Below, piece by piece: positions 1 to 14,300 of a DNA stretch of 64,000 nt. Under the pieces are notes generated by a model. That model had not been told where the DNA came from. It saw only the letters and a list, made by a program, of their open reading frames with translations, and did no database searches. Origin of the DNA: Dreissena polymorpha (Eukaryota > Mollusca > Bivalvia > Myida > Dreissenidae); the NCBI RefSeq assembly GCF_020536995.1, contig NC_068355.1:74436106-74500105 (forward strand). The letters are read 5' to 3'. The position numbers and the translations under genes were made by a program. Each line of letters opens with the position of its first letter. Within the stretch, counting starts at the first letter, position 1.

Positions 1-610
1 TTGTACAGCTTATTCCACGACATCCTGAGCATCCCGCAGAACACTATAAGCCGTTTTTCCTACATGAACATCTCTTTGTGTCACAGTGTTGTTTGCATTT
101 TACCATTTTCAGTAGCTTCTCGATTACAGCAGGTCGATCCGTTTTCTGGGGCATAAACTTATTGTCTTTAAGTTCGAATCCCCATTCAGTGGGCGAAAGG
201 TTTTCTCCATTTTCAATCCATTCATGAACTTTGAATAACGTTCTCATACTGTGGTATTTAGCGGCGGCAGATGTTGGTGGCAATGACTTTATCTAAACGT
301 ATTTGGCGCTCGACATGACCTTTTGCGAAAACATCCTTGGCCTCAACAAATCCAGTGTCTCAACGGACAATCCGCCAAATAATGCAACCTGAATTCGTTC
401 ACCACTCACAATAACAACATCATTGTTGCTGTGTGACAAATAATCACAGGCATGGTTAACTACCACTTCATTTTTAAGGAAAGTTTTTAAAGCTGCGCCT
501 TTATTTCACTATAAACACATCAGCATCCCCTTGAGCGTGGTAAACATCGAACCCATTCCTCTCCAATTCTCCAGCAAGCGCAAAAATGAAGTTTTTTTTG
601 TTTTCGGAAT
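1..610 (-). pseudogene. Broken 3' part of a PIN-like/CXC multicopy family gene
   Basis: Read on the minus strand, the segment matches from memory a multicopy invertebrate family of uncharacterised proteins that has a PIN/FEN-like domain and ends in a cysteine-rich CXC block. Visible pieces in order are LAGELERNGFDVYHAQGDAD (upstream, near 530-590), a middle part around 300-480, then PPTSAAAKYHSMRTLF, the LSPTEWGFEL block and KCKQHCDTKRCSCRKNGL, with more Cys-rich sequence running to the window edge. The reading frame is broken in several places, so this is most likely a dead copy. The molecular function of the family is not known to me. It runs off the left edge and has no visible link to the FUT8 gene downstream. 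Confidence 0.6.
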
Positions 611-3600
611 TCTTTAATCCATCCTGAAATTATATTTTTATTTTGTAAGTAAAAGAACTAACTTTTCTGACCAAACATACAATTATACAAACATTTCAAT
701 TTTGAACGAGATGGACTTTGCATTTCGTGTAAATAGAACTTAATATGAAACAAAATATACTGATAAACTTTAATGACATATAACACTTAGTGATTGTTCA
801 CTTGGCACATTAACATCTTGTCAGCTTCTATCAATATAAAGCAAGCAGACAGTTACGTTATAGATTAATTGACAAATCTTACCTTTTAAAATTCAAGTTT
901 TTGTTCTGCTATCCATTCGTAATTAATGGATAAGTGACAGTTCAAAATACGTCCCCATGGTGATCCATCTGAAATGTTAATATACGAAAATCAGTAGTTA
1001 GGTTTCAGAATTTTACTAGTGATTTAATTAAGGGTAGCACCAATGATCGACACTCATTTCCTGTTTAATATGGATAATAATAGGTTAGTGTTGATTATAG
1101 ATCTAATTTATCATGTTTGGCTTAGAAAACAAAAAGCACTTATCTATTATTTTATTTATCCCACTTTTTATTCAGTAAAACTTTTTATTTAAACAAAATT
1201 AGTGTATGAACTACGGAAACTCTATCATTCTAACAGTATTTGTTTCAGATTAGAAACTAGGTACAAAAATAGGATTATTAGATGACTACGGTGTTATGAT
1301 GGATTTTATAGCACGAACTGATTCAGTGCCTTTGTTTTTTCACGAGCCTGCTGGAATATTGGAATACAATTTTACACAATCAACGAGTGCGCCACATACC
1401 ATCGGAACACCACAATCATTAAATATTCCTTTAATAATACACATAATTACGATAAAAACTAAAAAGCAAGATTACAAGTACCAACGTAGTATATGATGTA
1501 TACATTAAGGTTATAATCAAAGGAGTATATTGAAATAGGCGTGTATGCGAATTTTTACAAGCCATCATGACGATTATTATGTATACATTAAAGAAGCCAT
1601 TTAAACGTTTGGTTTTTAAATCCGTTTATAGATTTTATGGCAGAAACAGGCTTCTGTAGTTTTTTATTTTTCAACAAATTCTCGCCACCGCTAGAAATCG
1701 ATTTTTGGTAATAGCTGAAGCAATCAAAAGCAGAATATAATACATGTACAGACGAAATATAACAAATAACACAAAGTAGATCATTGAAGCTCCTGTTTTG
1801 AGACGAAACATGCTTTTTTGGATTGTCATCAATGAGAAAACACGAAAACACATTACATTTTTCATTTAAGGACATTCTGCACCGTTTAAGCCTGTACGTG
1901 CGCTAAAATATAAATTATTGAATAAAATATATATTGCTAGACTTAACTTTCTCATTCAAATTTTGATCCTTATATTCAACTGTCCGGCTTTTAAGAAATA
2001 ATCGAAGCCCAGTATCGTTCATCTGCAGACGATGTTATTCGTGCGTAGATCTACGGTAGTCGAGACTAGTCACACAAAAAACTAAAAAAAAAATCTTAAA
2101 TCTTACAACTTTCCCCAACATGGATTTTTCTAGACTTTTTATATTATTTATATGATGCTTTAATCAACATATTTGCGCACTCAGAAATTCTGTTGCAATT
2201 TGTTTGAGGTCAAAGTGTAGATTGACTTGACTATGTACACAGTATAAGAAGAAGAGCTAGTAAGTGCAACATTTTTTATCCCAATGTATACTTTAATATG
2301 CTTTTGTACTTTGTGAATACGAATTAGTGATTCAGTATTTGATTCGACGTTAACTTCTATCAGTTTACAGACTTATGGTAGCTTTCATTCTGTTTGTACT
2401 GTAATTTATGCAAAAATGTTACCTTGGTAACATTAATTTATATGTTGTTTTACAATATAAGTTTTTCAATTGTTTATCACTTCATAGATTTATGATAGCT
2501 TTTATTATTTGCGCAAAGAAGTTCATGTATAAATAAGTTGCCATTGTAAACTAAGGTAGTAAAATATGCAATATATGTATACATATCTGTATATATAATT
2601 ATATATTATATAAATATTTATATAATATTTATTTATATAATATGTATGTTATGTAATTTGTAATATCAAAATAACAGTACATTTTCATTTAAAGTGATAT
2701 AATATTAAGGTTTTGTAGCAACTGATTGAATTGAATATGAAATGATTTAGTTTTAAACGATACACATTGATATAGTACACGTTGTTAGTGTTGCTTTGAT
2801 ATAAATGCCATAATTAATTAATTATTTTTACAACACAATAAATATTAGTACATTTATCTTAGTGATTTTTCTTGTTGGCCCTGTTCTTATCTAATACTGA
2901 AATTGTCCCAAAACCATATTAATGAAGACTCATTTCAAGCTATTGAAATATTTTTCACTGTTAAAAAAGTGGGTGGGGTAAATAGACCCCTGAAAAAGCA
3001 CTGAAACAGCCCGCACGTTCGAGAAAAACACCTAATTAGCTGCATTTTGCATCAAAGCTCGAGGTGATCTCTTATCAAAATTAAACAGTATACGAGACTT
3101 GCTCAATTTCACTGAGAAAAATAAGGGAAACTCTCATCTATCAAAGATTTTCCAAACAAAATCAACGATGGTCATGTTTCAAAGCTAAAATATCAAATTT
3201 CCTCTCAAGCGATTTTGTGCTAGGCGTATATTCATATATCAGAGGTACTTATTTGATGGGAATCGTTTCTGTTGCTGATAGTTGAACCTTTGATGGGGAA
3301 TACTTGTAAGTTGATTAGTCTTTATTTGCGCCGCTTTAAATACACACGCAGGTCATGTGACTCAATAATACATCCCGGTTTATAATAATGGTATTGCCGT
3401 ATTGCTGGTAATACACCGCGTTTAGGTACCATTATGCATACCACACCACACAGAGGATATTACAACGTACGGTGATTATGTCAACCCGTGCGTAAAGCGA
3501 GGTCCATTGACGTCAAGGCTTAATGCATGTTAACGTAACGTATGCATTTTACAACGCTGTCACTTTGTTTGTATGGATGATCGGATAAACGTTTAAGGAC

Positions 3601-4066
3601 AACTGCGTTTTCATGTTACGTTCCGACCAATCATCACAATTACCAAAACACATTGTTAGGACGATTGACATGAAAAGAAAACATTTATATCTATAGTTTT
3701 CTGAATTTGTGGAAAAAAAACACAGTGAATCGACGTATGCATGGTGAAAAGCATACAGTCAATTTAAATTCGTACTCTACCGGTTCGGATTTTCCCTTGA
3801 TCTAATGTTAGCTCCACGAGCAGGTGACATCATTTACAGCCAAAAAGCGACATCAAATAAATATTAACCGAAGATTAAGACTAGGTCGGTAGTGATTGTT
3901 TAGGGTTTAAAAACATGCCGCCATCTTCAAGTCAAACAATATGTTATAATACACAAATAATTAAACTGGAACTGAGTTATCCATCACGATACATATTAAG
4001 TTCTTAATAAAAAATAATAACGCAATAACACAGAATAATATATCAGACTTCCGTACTTTGCTATAT
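611..4066. other. AT-rich non-coding stretch
   Basis: No convincing exon was found on either strand. The sequence is AT-rich, with a very AT-dense patch near 2570-2660. Open frames at 1296-1496 and 1588-1875 have no recognisable motif. It lies upstream of the first recognised FUT8 exon and could hold its promoter or 5' exons, but I could not identify them. Confidence 0.5.
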
Positions 4067-4074
4067 CTGTATGA

Positions 4075-4913
4075 TAAGGGTGTCACGGTACTCCGTGGTA
4101 CGGTATATCGTAATAGTATCCCCTCGGTACGGTTCACGATACGCCTCCGAGTCCGTACGGTACGTCATTTTCCATGACGCATTTCAAGGGAGGTAACTGC
4201 GAATCGCCCAAAAATGGCGGAAGTTTTATTGTATTCATCTCCAGCGAGCTTCTAATAAAAAAAAATTGAAAGAATTCTGTGTTATCAGTAAGAATGTGGT
4301 AGGCGTTTATTTGGTATTAACATTTGCTTTATATCAAGACTTTAGTCGCTACGAATTTCCTAAGCAGGAGCTGTAATTTTGTGATTCCGCTGAGAATTTC
4401 GCAAATTCTTTGAAACCATTAAATTTTTTAAATTAAATTTCAACCACTCAAAAATGTGCTGTGTCGCCTACGTCACGAAATAAGGTGCAATATTTGACTG
4501 GTTCTAAGAATTGCGCTTGGAGTTTTGTTACCGCACAAGCAAAGATTGGCACAAGCAGACTAGTTATTAAACACGTTTTATTGTTACCTTAAATAATCTA
4601 TCGCAGTAAAAGAAACTTAAAGCAGTCCGTATGTGTCAAACATATTAATAAGTTCGTCTTCATATTTAATCAAAGTTTTGGATTTGTAAATAATAATAAC
4701 TAATTGTCAATTCGTGCACTTTCATGACATTATATGGTATTTTGTATATTGTATGACACATATGTAGAGGTCTTTAAATAAGATTGAAAAATTGTTTTAA
4801 AATGTTTGTATGTTGTTTCCATCTGACGATACGTATCGCGATACGTATTGTATCGTACACACTATACCGCGATGCGTATCGTATCGTAAGGTGAGCGTAT
4901 CGTGACACCCTTA
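4075..4913. mobile_element. Non-autonomous hAT-type DNA transposon, 839 bp
   Basis: The ends are perfect 12-bp inverted repeats, TAAGGGTGTCAC at 4075 and GTGACACCCTTA ending at 4913. They are flanked on both sides by the identical 8-bp sequence CTGTATGA (4067-4074 and 4914-4921). An 8-bp target duplication with this type of terminus is diagnostic of hAT elements. The subterminal parts are rich in inverted motifs built on CGATACGTATCG. No transposase coding was seen. Because the duplication is perfect, the insertion is probably fairly recent. Confidence 0.88.
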
Positions 4914-5187
4914 CTGTATGACAATTCAGCTCGTTAAGCTATATTATGACGTCATATTTCTAGAGTGTGTAAACACGCGTCTGTTAGTCAGTTAGTATAT
5001 TTTATGGACTAAAAATATGTTCCAAAGTCTTTAAAAAACAATCCTTCAAATCATTAAGATTTTTAAAAACAGATTTTAAACTGAAACCCCAAAAATAAAA
5101 ATAAATAATGCTTCGAATATTATTTCAAAATGCCACGTTTTCAATTGTTGACAAAGTCGCTACATACAAATGCACTTCTCTCTGCAG

Positions 5188-5309
5188 TGTGTTAGAGTTT
5201 GAACTCTCACCTAACGAGAACAAGTTTAAGGAGTTCGAGATTCCGAGCGAGAGAAAGATGGAGGCTAAGGGACAGCTCGATCATAGCTCCAAGGAGTCGG
5301 AGGTCATAG
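5188..5309 (+). CDS. FUT8: FUT8 exon a: stem region
   Basis: The acceptor is ctctctgcag and the donor is gtaaca. The exon reads [20 protein letters not shown] then a charged [18 protein letters not shown], fitting the hydrophilic stem before the catalytic domain. It ends in phase 1, and the split codon g|ac gives Asp at the next exon. The assignment rests on phase and position, because this part of FUT8 is poorly conserved. Confidence 0.7.
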
Positions 5310-8300
5310 GTAACAAAACACGGGTAACACAGCTGCCTGGTCAGTCAGTCAGTCAGCCAAGGCTTCAAGTTATGCATTTCATTTTGTATGCAGACGTGTG
5401 CCTTTTGTATGCTGAACAATCAAATTTGTGTTCAGTGTCTTTATATGCAACGCTGACTAAGGCAAGTAAACATGACATGAAATATATTATTCAGGTTATT
5501 ATTTGCGTTCAAACAGATATAGTTTAAGTTTGAAACTTAAATTATATTTTATTATTTGTTGTTTTTTATTTGACTTGTGTATGGAAAAATAAGACATTAA
5601 ATAGTAGATAACACTCAATACTTTGATAGTGTAGCCATAATTTCAAAATAATAAGTGGTTAGTAGGACCTCCACAATATGAATACAATAATTACTGCTTC
5701 CCTAGAACTCCAATGAACAATCGAATTAGCCGAACATTTTAAAAGCATATTAATATCTTTAAGAATTTTGTACTTATAGAATGACAGGGCAGAACTACTA
5801 ATCAATCGTCCATCTTAGGCTTTTCAAGTATAAGTGGTTGAGCATGAAGAGCTTTGCATTTGTTTAGCATTTGACGGTAAAATGCTACAACACCAAACCC
5901 TAGATACATATCTGTCGTGTTTTTAGACGGTCCTAGTCTGGAACACGAAGTGGCGCGCCGGGAGTTGGAGCGCGTGCCGGATGAGTTAAACATGTACCTA
6001 CATGCCAAGCTAACGCAGATACAGAAGAAGGTCTCCGACCCTAACCTCGTGAAAGAGGTCAACAACATCATCGAGATATCAGGGGATATATACAAGTAAG
6101 CAATGTTTGCGCATTGTTTCGTGGTTATCAGGTATGATTTTCTTTGAAGTTGTCTTATTCAGTTGATTTTCTCTGAATATTAGATGGTCTGTACAAGATA
6201 TAACATTTGACTTTTTGTTAAGTGAATATGTTGTCAAAGTGATTATTGTTTACCAGAGGTAAGTTGTTTTGTTTGAAAAGGAATGTGTTTCAAAACTAAA
6301 TGTAATGAACCAAAGCCTTTGGTACTTGAAATAATGAGTATCTTGCTAATAGGGCCATGTCGCTCCCCCCCCCCCCCCCATCATCGCGTAGGATATTTAT
6401 GTAAAATTTCAAAAGCCACATGCAGAGGGCCAGATAAGATGCGTATTTGCGTAAAATACGCATGGAAAAAAAGAAAATACGCATGACTTAAAATTTTGTT
6501 GAGTAAAAAAGCTCCTGGCTAAATTCGGATTACGCACCGTGTGCAATTTCAATGCGTATTAACCGTTTATACATGCGTATAAATTCATGTAAACATGACT
6601 GGTTCCCGTTATTGTGCCCACACCGGTAAAAACGTAGTGACATCACCAGTTATGTATAGAATGTGGTTCCCGACCTAATTTACTCCTAAGTCAGAAAGGT
6701 ATCATTTCATTTTGGCCAAAGATAAAGACCGATGTTGACACAACGGGCTCCCCGCTGCATTGTTGAGAATCGATATACGCTTATGGTGAAAACATTTTAC
6801 ATCACATTCGATAAAACCCGATTCGCCGAACTTAAAGCATATAATTTTTGCTATCAGTTCATCTCTTAAGTTGTGTGGCACTATGGAAAACCCATTTTCC
6901 TTCAAGCACTTTTTAAATGGCAGTGGAAATAAACATATAATAAACAAGTTTTATGAGCCAAGCTTTGAAGATTTTGATCGTGACTGTATGTGTGTTCTAA
7001 ACTGTGGCTTGCCAAATCAAGACGGAAAAAGAGAGTAAAGGTGCTTATAAGCCAAGGGCGACACAACAGAAAAACGGTTAAATAAAACAAAAGTGATTGC
7101 TTTATTTTGTACAAGACTGCTTGTTATAGCGAGTTAACACTACATGTACAATTTATTATTAATTCTGATCCTTTGAACATAAATACTCCTTAAATGTATC
7201 GGATCTTGATTTTTACTCATCAATTAAAAAGTTCATGAGTGAAATACCCCTCGGCTAAAAAAATATCTGGAGTTCTGGCCACATGCCACAAGGGGCATGT
7301 CACTATTCAGCCCATAAAATACTCAGCAAGTAATAAAAATCAAAGTGCTGAAGACACTGCAGGTGTTCGCTGTTGTATAAGTTAAGACGCAACTCAGTTT
7401 AAAAAAATATAACTTTGTATATTGCAAGTTTTAAATGAACACAACCCATTCAAATTTATGAAGAGTGTGTCTTAAAGCACTGTTCCAGATGTGTTGTTTT
7501 TTAAATCATTAATAAAAAATATAATTTAAGCTTCATTTTGGGAAAACAGGGCTTAATGCATATGCATAAATTGTCAGCCCAGTACCAGAGACTCTCTTTA
7601 AACGAAAAACATAAAATATGAAATGTCGTCCTTGCGCACAGGCTAATCAGTATGCACAGGCTTTTCTTATTTGACATGCATTTAGCCCCGTTTTCCCTGA
7701 AAGCAGCCAATATGTACAAATTTCAATGATAAACACTACACTGGCCAATCTCGTCTTACAAGCTGTTAAACACTATTAGTCATATAAACCCTCTGCAGTG
7801 TACCAGTGGTGAACTATAAACAGACAAATGTGGTGGTTATCTTTCCTAGCAGACGCTCATAGCATTTGTCGTCTGCTGTTACAGGCAGTGGTTGTCTTTC
7901 CATACCGTAGCTAAGCCTTCTAAGCACATACTTATTTGCAAAATATGGTCTGTAACATTAACAAAATCGAGTTTTGTGGGAAGAGTGTTGACACTTGAAA
8001 TAACATAATTGTGTATGTTTTAAATATTTCCATGTGTATAAATAAAAAAAACATATATATTAAACGATCAAAATATACGGACGTTTGCTAAAATTACCGT
8101 GATTTTTATTTTCCTTGTGAAAAAAACCACAACATTTTCGGTAGTAAGTTTAGATAATTGTATGATTGTCAATGTTAATTTACCATGGTATATTTCAGTG
8201 AGGTTTTCATATTTAATAAATAAAATAAATAACATAATTTCAGATATGAAGAAATATAACGATTTTCGTCGAGTATGTATTAACATGAGTATCAAACAAA

Positions 8301-11300
8301 TAATATGCACATTAGTAATTTATGTGTATACTAACAATAATATGGTTAAGTACTTAACATCCACGGTATGATACATCATATAGTTACCAGAAACATTGAA
8401 ACGATACTCAAGTTATTTTCAACGATTATAAGGAGAGTGGAGATGATAAGTTCATATAATAAGGGTGAAGGAAAATTACAAACAAACAAGGTTTCATTCA
8501 AAAGGCTTGCAATGTTCATTACTTTAAGGGAAAACACAAAGACTGTCTCTGCGCGTAAATTACGAATTGGTGGTTGGTAGTTATAAAATAAGCCAACACG
8601 AGTAAAGAGAAAGGAGAGAGAAGTAAACAAAACCAAAAAGGCATCTTGAGATTAACAGATTATAGAAAATATTCTTTAAGAAGTTTTGCCCATTTTCGCC
8701 AGTTTTGTTAAGTTAATCAATGTGATCTGTTGTTGTTTTTTTCAGAAGCAATTTGTTTGTCTAATTTATTTTTTATCCTTGGAGCAGTTTCCAAAATGTC
8801 GAGGTTTGGCTTTTCGGTCCTTTATTTAGTACTAAACATGTACAACTTCATCAGAATAATTATATCGTTTATTACTTTATTACATGCGCCTCTAGTTTAG
8901 TTCCAAATACAACATCATTTACATTCAGAACACTTTGTAAGTGTTTTCTGTTTACAAAATACTGTTAGCTCCTGCCATTCTGATTGTACAAAATAACATT
9001 GATATAAAACTGGTATAATTGTTTCCTTAAAACTTGCACAAAAGGTTCCAAAACTTGAAGCTCTTACGTAACAGTAAAAAAATATGCATAAGTGGGCAAT
9101 ATGCACTGAGGAACCTTGTATTGAAAATTGCGTATAAAGTATTTATGGTGGCTTTAATTGATATAAATAATCATATTTCCAGTTAATACTTATATGTTCA
9201 TAGGAAAACATTATTTGTTCCCATCTACCTTCTTGTTTGACTTTATTTTCGTCTAAGGATCGGATACGTTATCGCCATAAGCAAAACCGTTATAATTTTG
9301 GTGCCGTTGTCTTAAGAACTGTTTGTACAATAAAAACATCTTGAATATTATTTTATCAGAGATTCATCTCACAATATAATAATTATCTCGCGTTAAAATC
9401 CCTGCTGCATTATTCATGTATTCCTAAATGGCCAAATAAAAATTATTATAATGTCGTCAACCATTATCATATTTATTTTTACAAACGTTTAAAAAATATA
9501 TCTCGGCCTAAAATGTGTTTCTTGATGTAATTATACCCCCACAAACGAAGTTTAGGGGGGTATATATATAGGAGTGAACTTGTCTGTCGGTCTGTCGGAC
9601 GGTCGGTCTGTCGATCTGTCTGTCGGTCCGTATTAAGTGTCCGCTCTTGTATCTACATGATGTCTAGGCCAAGTTCGAACATGGGCCTTGACGGGTCAAA
9701 AACTAGGTCACGGGGTCACTTAGTGCGTTTTAAACATTCAGCATGTTGTCCGCTTTCTAATTCAAGTAGTTTTCATCCGATCTTCACCAAACTTGGTCAG
9801 AAGTTTTATGGAAATGATCTTAAGGCTTAGTTAGAACATGGGCCTTGCCGGGTCAAAAACTAGGTAACGGGGTCACTTAGTGCGTTTTTTAAATTCAGCA
9901 TGGGATCCTCTCTTTTATTAAAGTAGTTTTCATCCGATCTTCACCAAACTTGGTCAGAAGTTTTATCTAGATGATCTGAAGGCCAAGTTGGAACATGGGC
10001 CATGCCAGATCAAAAACTAGGTCACAGGGTCACTTAGTACGTTTTACACATTGAGCATGGTGTTCGCTCTCTATTTCAAGTAGTTTAAATCCGATCTTCA
10101 CCACACTTGGTCAGAAGTTGTAACTAGATGATGACTTGTGTAGGTCAAGTTCGAACATGGGCCATGCCGGGTCAAAACCTAGGTCACGGGGTCACTTTGT
10201 GTGTTTAAAACCTCAACATGTTGTCCGCTCTTTAATTCAAGTAATTGGGCAGATGTTGTATCTTGATAATGTCTAGGGCAAGTTAGAATATGGGTCATGC
10301 CGAGTCAAAAACAAGGTCACGGGGTCAATTAGTGCGTTTTAAACATCACATTTATGTCCGCTCTTTAATTCAAGTAGTTTTCATCCAATCTTCACCAAAC
10401 TTTGTCAGAATTTGTATCTAGATGATGTCTAGGTCAAGTTTGAATATGGGTCATGCCGGGTTAAAAACTAGGTCGCGGGGTATCTTAGTGCGTTTTAAAC
10501 CTCACCATGTTGTCCGCTCTCTAATTCAAGTAGTTTTCATCCAATCCTCACCAAACTTGGTCACAAGTTTTATCTAAATGATCTCTAGGACAAGTTTGAG
10601 CATGGGCCATTCCGGGCCTAAAACTTGGTCACGGGGTCACTTAGTGCGTTTTTTAACATTCAGCATGGTGTCAGCTCTCTAATTCAAGTAGTTTACATCC
10701 GATCTTCACCAAACTTGGTCAGAAGTTTTATGGAGATGATCTTAAGGCCAAGTTAGAACATGGGCCTTTCTGGGTCAAAAACTAGGTCAAGGGGTCACTT
10801 AGTGCGTTTTAAAAATTAAGCATGGTGTCCGCTGTTTTTTGTGAAGACGACATGCAAAATATTATGTGTCAATGCGGCATGTGGGAGTATTCGTCACGTC
10901 TGTGACAAAGTTCTAGTAGACGTAATGGTAACCGTAATTCACTAGATTTGTAACTTGACATTGGCCATTTTGATTTTGCTCATATGTTGTAGCAGTCAAT
11001 TAACTGTTAGAGATAGAAAAAATCGATCATTCACACGATGTAAAATAAATCCATTTGAAAAAAAGTTATGATTTAAGTTAAACATCCGTAAACACTTCCA
11101 CATACGTGTATGCTATATAAAACTTACAAACAGTGCCATACGAAGATTAATTACAATAGGAGGACCTTAAAACCAGTAACATTTGTGTAAAAGACGTTAA
11201 AATACAAACATTCTGTAACGTTTGAGCATATAAAAATCGTTTAGCAAATAAAAAGGATATTTGGACAAGTTAACGTATGAAAGATAATCTTATAATTTAA

Positions 11301-14300
11301 ATCGAAAGAAAGACCTTTGAAATGTACACACTAAATAAATGCACGTGACCAACTTTCTAACACAAGTAGATAACTGATAACTACGCCATACTTCCGAGTC
11401 TTCTCGAAAAAACCATCGTTTGCTCGTAAATCTTTGAATCTTTGTGTTTTTGTAAACGACGCTGACTTTCCAGCCATATCAGTAACAAGAAATATCTTTA
11501 AAAAAGATATACGGCTTTGATGTTGAAATAATTGCGACCAGTGAAAGGAGACGGAATAAAGCGACCATGTATTTCAATAATAGTAATTACACATTTAATA
11601 AATATATCAGTAAATTAAATATTGCAATAGACAAACACTTGTATAAATTATTACATTTTTTACTTGAGACGTTGACCTGTATTACTACGCTGTTTACAAA
11701 TTTATATTACAGTGGGTCTCACTAAACTTTGCAGAGTAACCCAAAGTCTACCAAAGGCCACAAAATCAAGCAAAGTCAAATTAAAACACAAATAAGTTAA
11801 CCAGTGGATCCTTTATTCAATAAATTTAAGACTATTAAGGGAATATATTTAGAAGGAACAAAAATTTTAACATAAATATCTGTTTTTATTTGGTCTACAG
11901 TGGTGTTCATATAATTCCAGGCAAGTTATAAGAAAGGCATTTCAAGAGTTACAGTGGGTTTATTGGACTTGAAGTGCATGTGTATGACTTTGTGTAACTT
12001 TGCTACACTTTGTGTGTTTTTGTAGTATTTAGTGTGAACTTAACGGGGTTCTCTCTAAAACGCATACGGGAAACGCAGACAATTTACATTATAACGATTG
12101 GTAACGTTGAAAAATGCATACGATATGAACAAAGAAGGAACATGCAAACGGTGATTGGTGTCCGTTATTATGGTGTTTATTATTGTTTCGTTGTTTGAAT
12201 TTTAATGTTTGATGTTGAAAATAAATAATTGATTCTTAAATATCGATGTTTTGTTGAAAACGTGGCTCGGAAAGAGATTTCGACCCAGATCGGAATTAGC
12301 GTAATATAACCTCCAACCTTATCTTGATCGTCTGCGTTTTTACGTATGCGTTTTAGTGACCGCCCCTTTACGGCATGTAACCTTCAGCTTCTTTTAATTT
12401 TAAAGACGTGTGATTAATGCTATAATGCTTCGTAAACTAATGAAAAACATGGCAAAAATTCCAATTTTTTCTCTCTAACTAGAAGTCCGCATCCCCTTCA
12501 GTGTACAGTGTTACATGCTATAATACAAGAACGCGGTTATGTTGCCAATGTTATAGGTAATTATGCTCAAATCAGCCAATGCAGTCAATGAAGTGTATTC
12601 ATTTGGATTTAGCCGCGGGAAGTTTTATTTGAATTCTGTTGGACGCTAACAAAGGTCACGTAAGGTGAAAAGTTGATTTAGACAGCTATGCCGAATAAAC
12701 GCTAGTAACTTTCTTGCCGATATTTAAAAAAATTAATACAAGTAATAAAGGGTATAAAACGACGAAAAATACCTGCCTCGGCATGGACGTCGCCATATTG
12801 ACTATCACGTGATTAACCCCTCTTATATACGCCATTGTGAAGATTTATCTGGACGTCGCTGATAAAATAGCAATAATTTCTAACTGCAGATTCCATTCTT
12901 GTGGAATTTTATTACGCCATAAAGTCGTCCTTGAATAATTCGGGATGCATTAATAGGAGCTGATGACTTCCATAATTTAATCGAAATCGCGTCAATTAAC
13001 AAAAGCAATGTTAACATATTAAAATCTTCATCCAAATATCAAAGATACCGCGCTCGTACGTAAACAATGTTAACCGCGGATTACACGTGTTACGTTGCGC
13101 TTACAAAGTAATCGATCGTCAAAAATGTGCGCTGGACTCGTTTTATAAGCTCGGCTGTTTTCGGAGAAAACCCGAGGTATTGTCATAGCCAGCTCGTGGT
13201 CCGCCGTCCTGCCTCTGCCGTTCGCCGTTGGCGTCGTGCTAAAACCTCATTGGCTCTAAAATCAAAGTGCTTCCCCCTTAAACTTGATACGTATCTGCAC
13301 CTTGATGAGTTATACAAGCCACACCCATTTTTTGGTGACAAGGTAAAAGGTCAAGGTCACTATGACCTCTAAACAAAATTCTTCTGACAAGCTTTCATTT
13401 GTTTAAAACTGCACCCGCAGCCGAGCGTTGGCAACCGCTATGCGGTGCTCTTGTTATGACTGATGCCACATTTACCGTTAAATCACTGTTGTTTAAGAAA
13501 ACTTCAAAATGCAAAATAAGATGATAAATTAGTCATGAATTTTAATCAAAAGTAGCTGTCAATTCTTATTTAACAAATATTAAGCTACAATAGAATGGCC
13601 AAGTAAGAAGTGTGCTATCCACATATTATTATCCCCCGCCATAGGCGGAGCGATATTGTTTTGGCGTTGTCCGTCCGTCCGTCCTTCCGTCCGTCTTTCC
13701 GTCCGTCCTTCCGTCCGTCCGTCCGGCACTTTTGTGTCCGGAGCCATATCTTGAAAGTGCTTTGGCGGATTTCATTGAAAAACTTGGTATGAGTATATAT
13801 ATGGATAAGAGGATGATGCACGCCAAATGGCATTATACACCATTGGATAATAAAGGAGTTATGGCCCTTTGTATCTTGAAAAAAATGCTTTTTTTAGTAT
13901 CAAATATAACACTTTTGTGTCCAGAAGCATATTGGCGGGGGATATCAATTCAACGAATTTGCTTGTTTAAATTATCATCTTTGAAACATATAATGATGAA
14001 GTAATGACATAAAACAATTCATTAATTATTTTAAAGTACATTAAATGGATTTGTAATATGGAATACAAAGGTACGATATACGAAATTATAAGTATTGTAA
14101 ATGGAAAAAATTATTTGAATTACCTATATTGATTATTTATTCCTTTTCATATTTCTGTTCGGACGTTTTCGACATTATCGGAGTAATTACCCCGTTTGAA
14201 AAACAAACTATTTTTATTTGTGTCGCGCGTTAATGAAAAACTATTGCTGTTGTATATTTTAACCAAAAGCGAACATGCGCCTCTACATAGGTTAAATATA

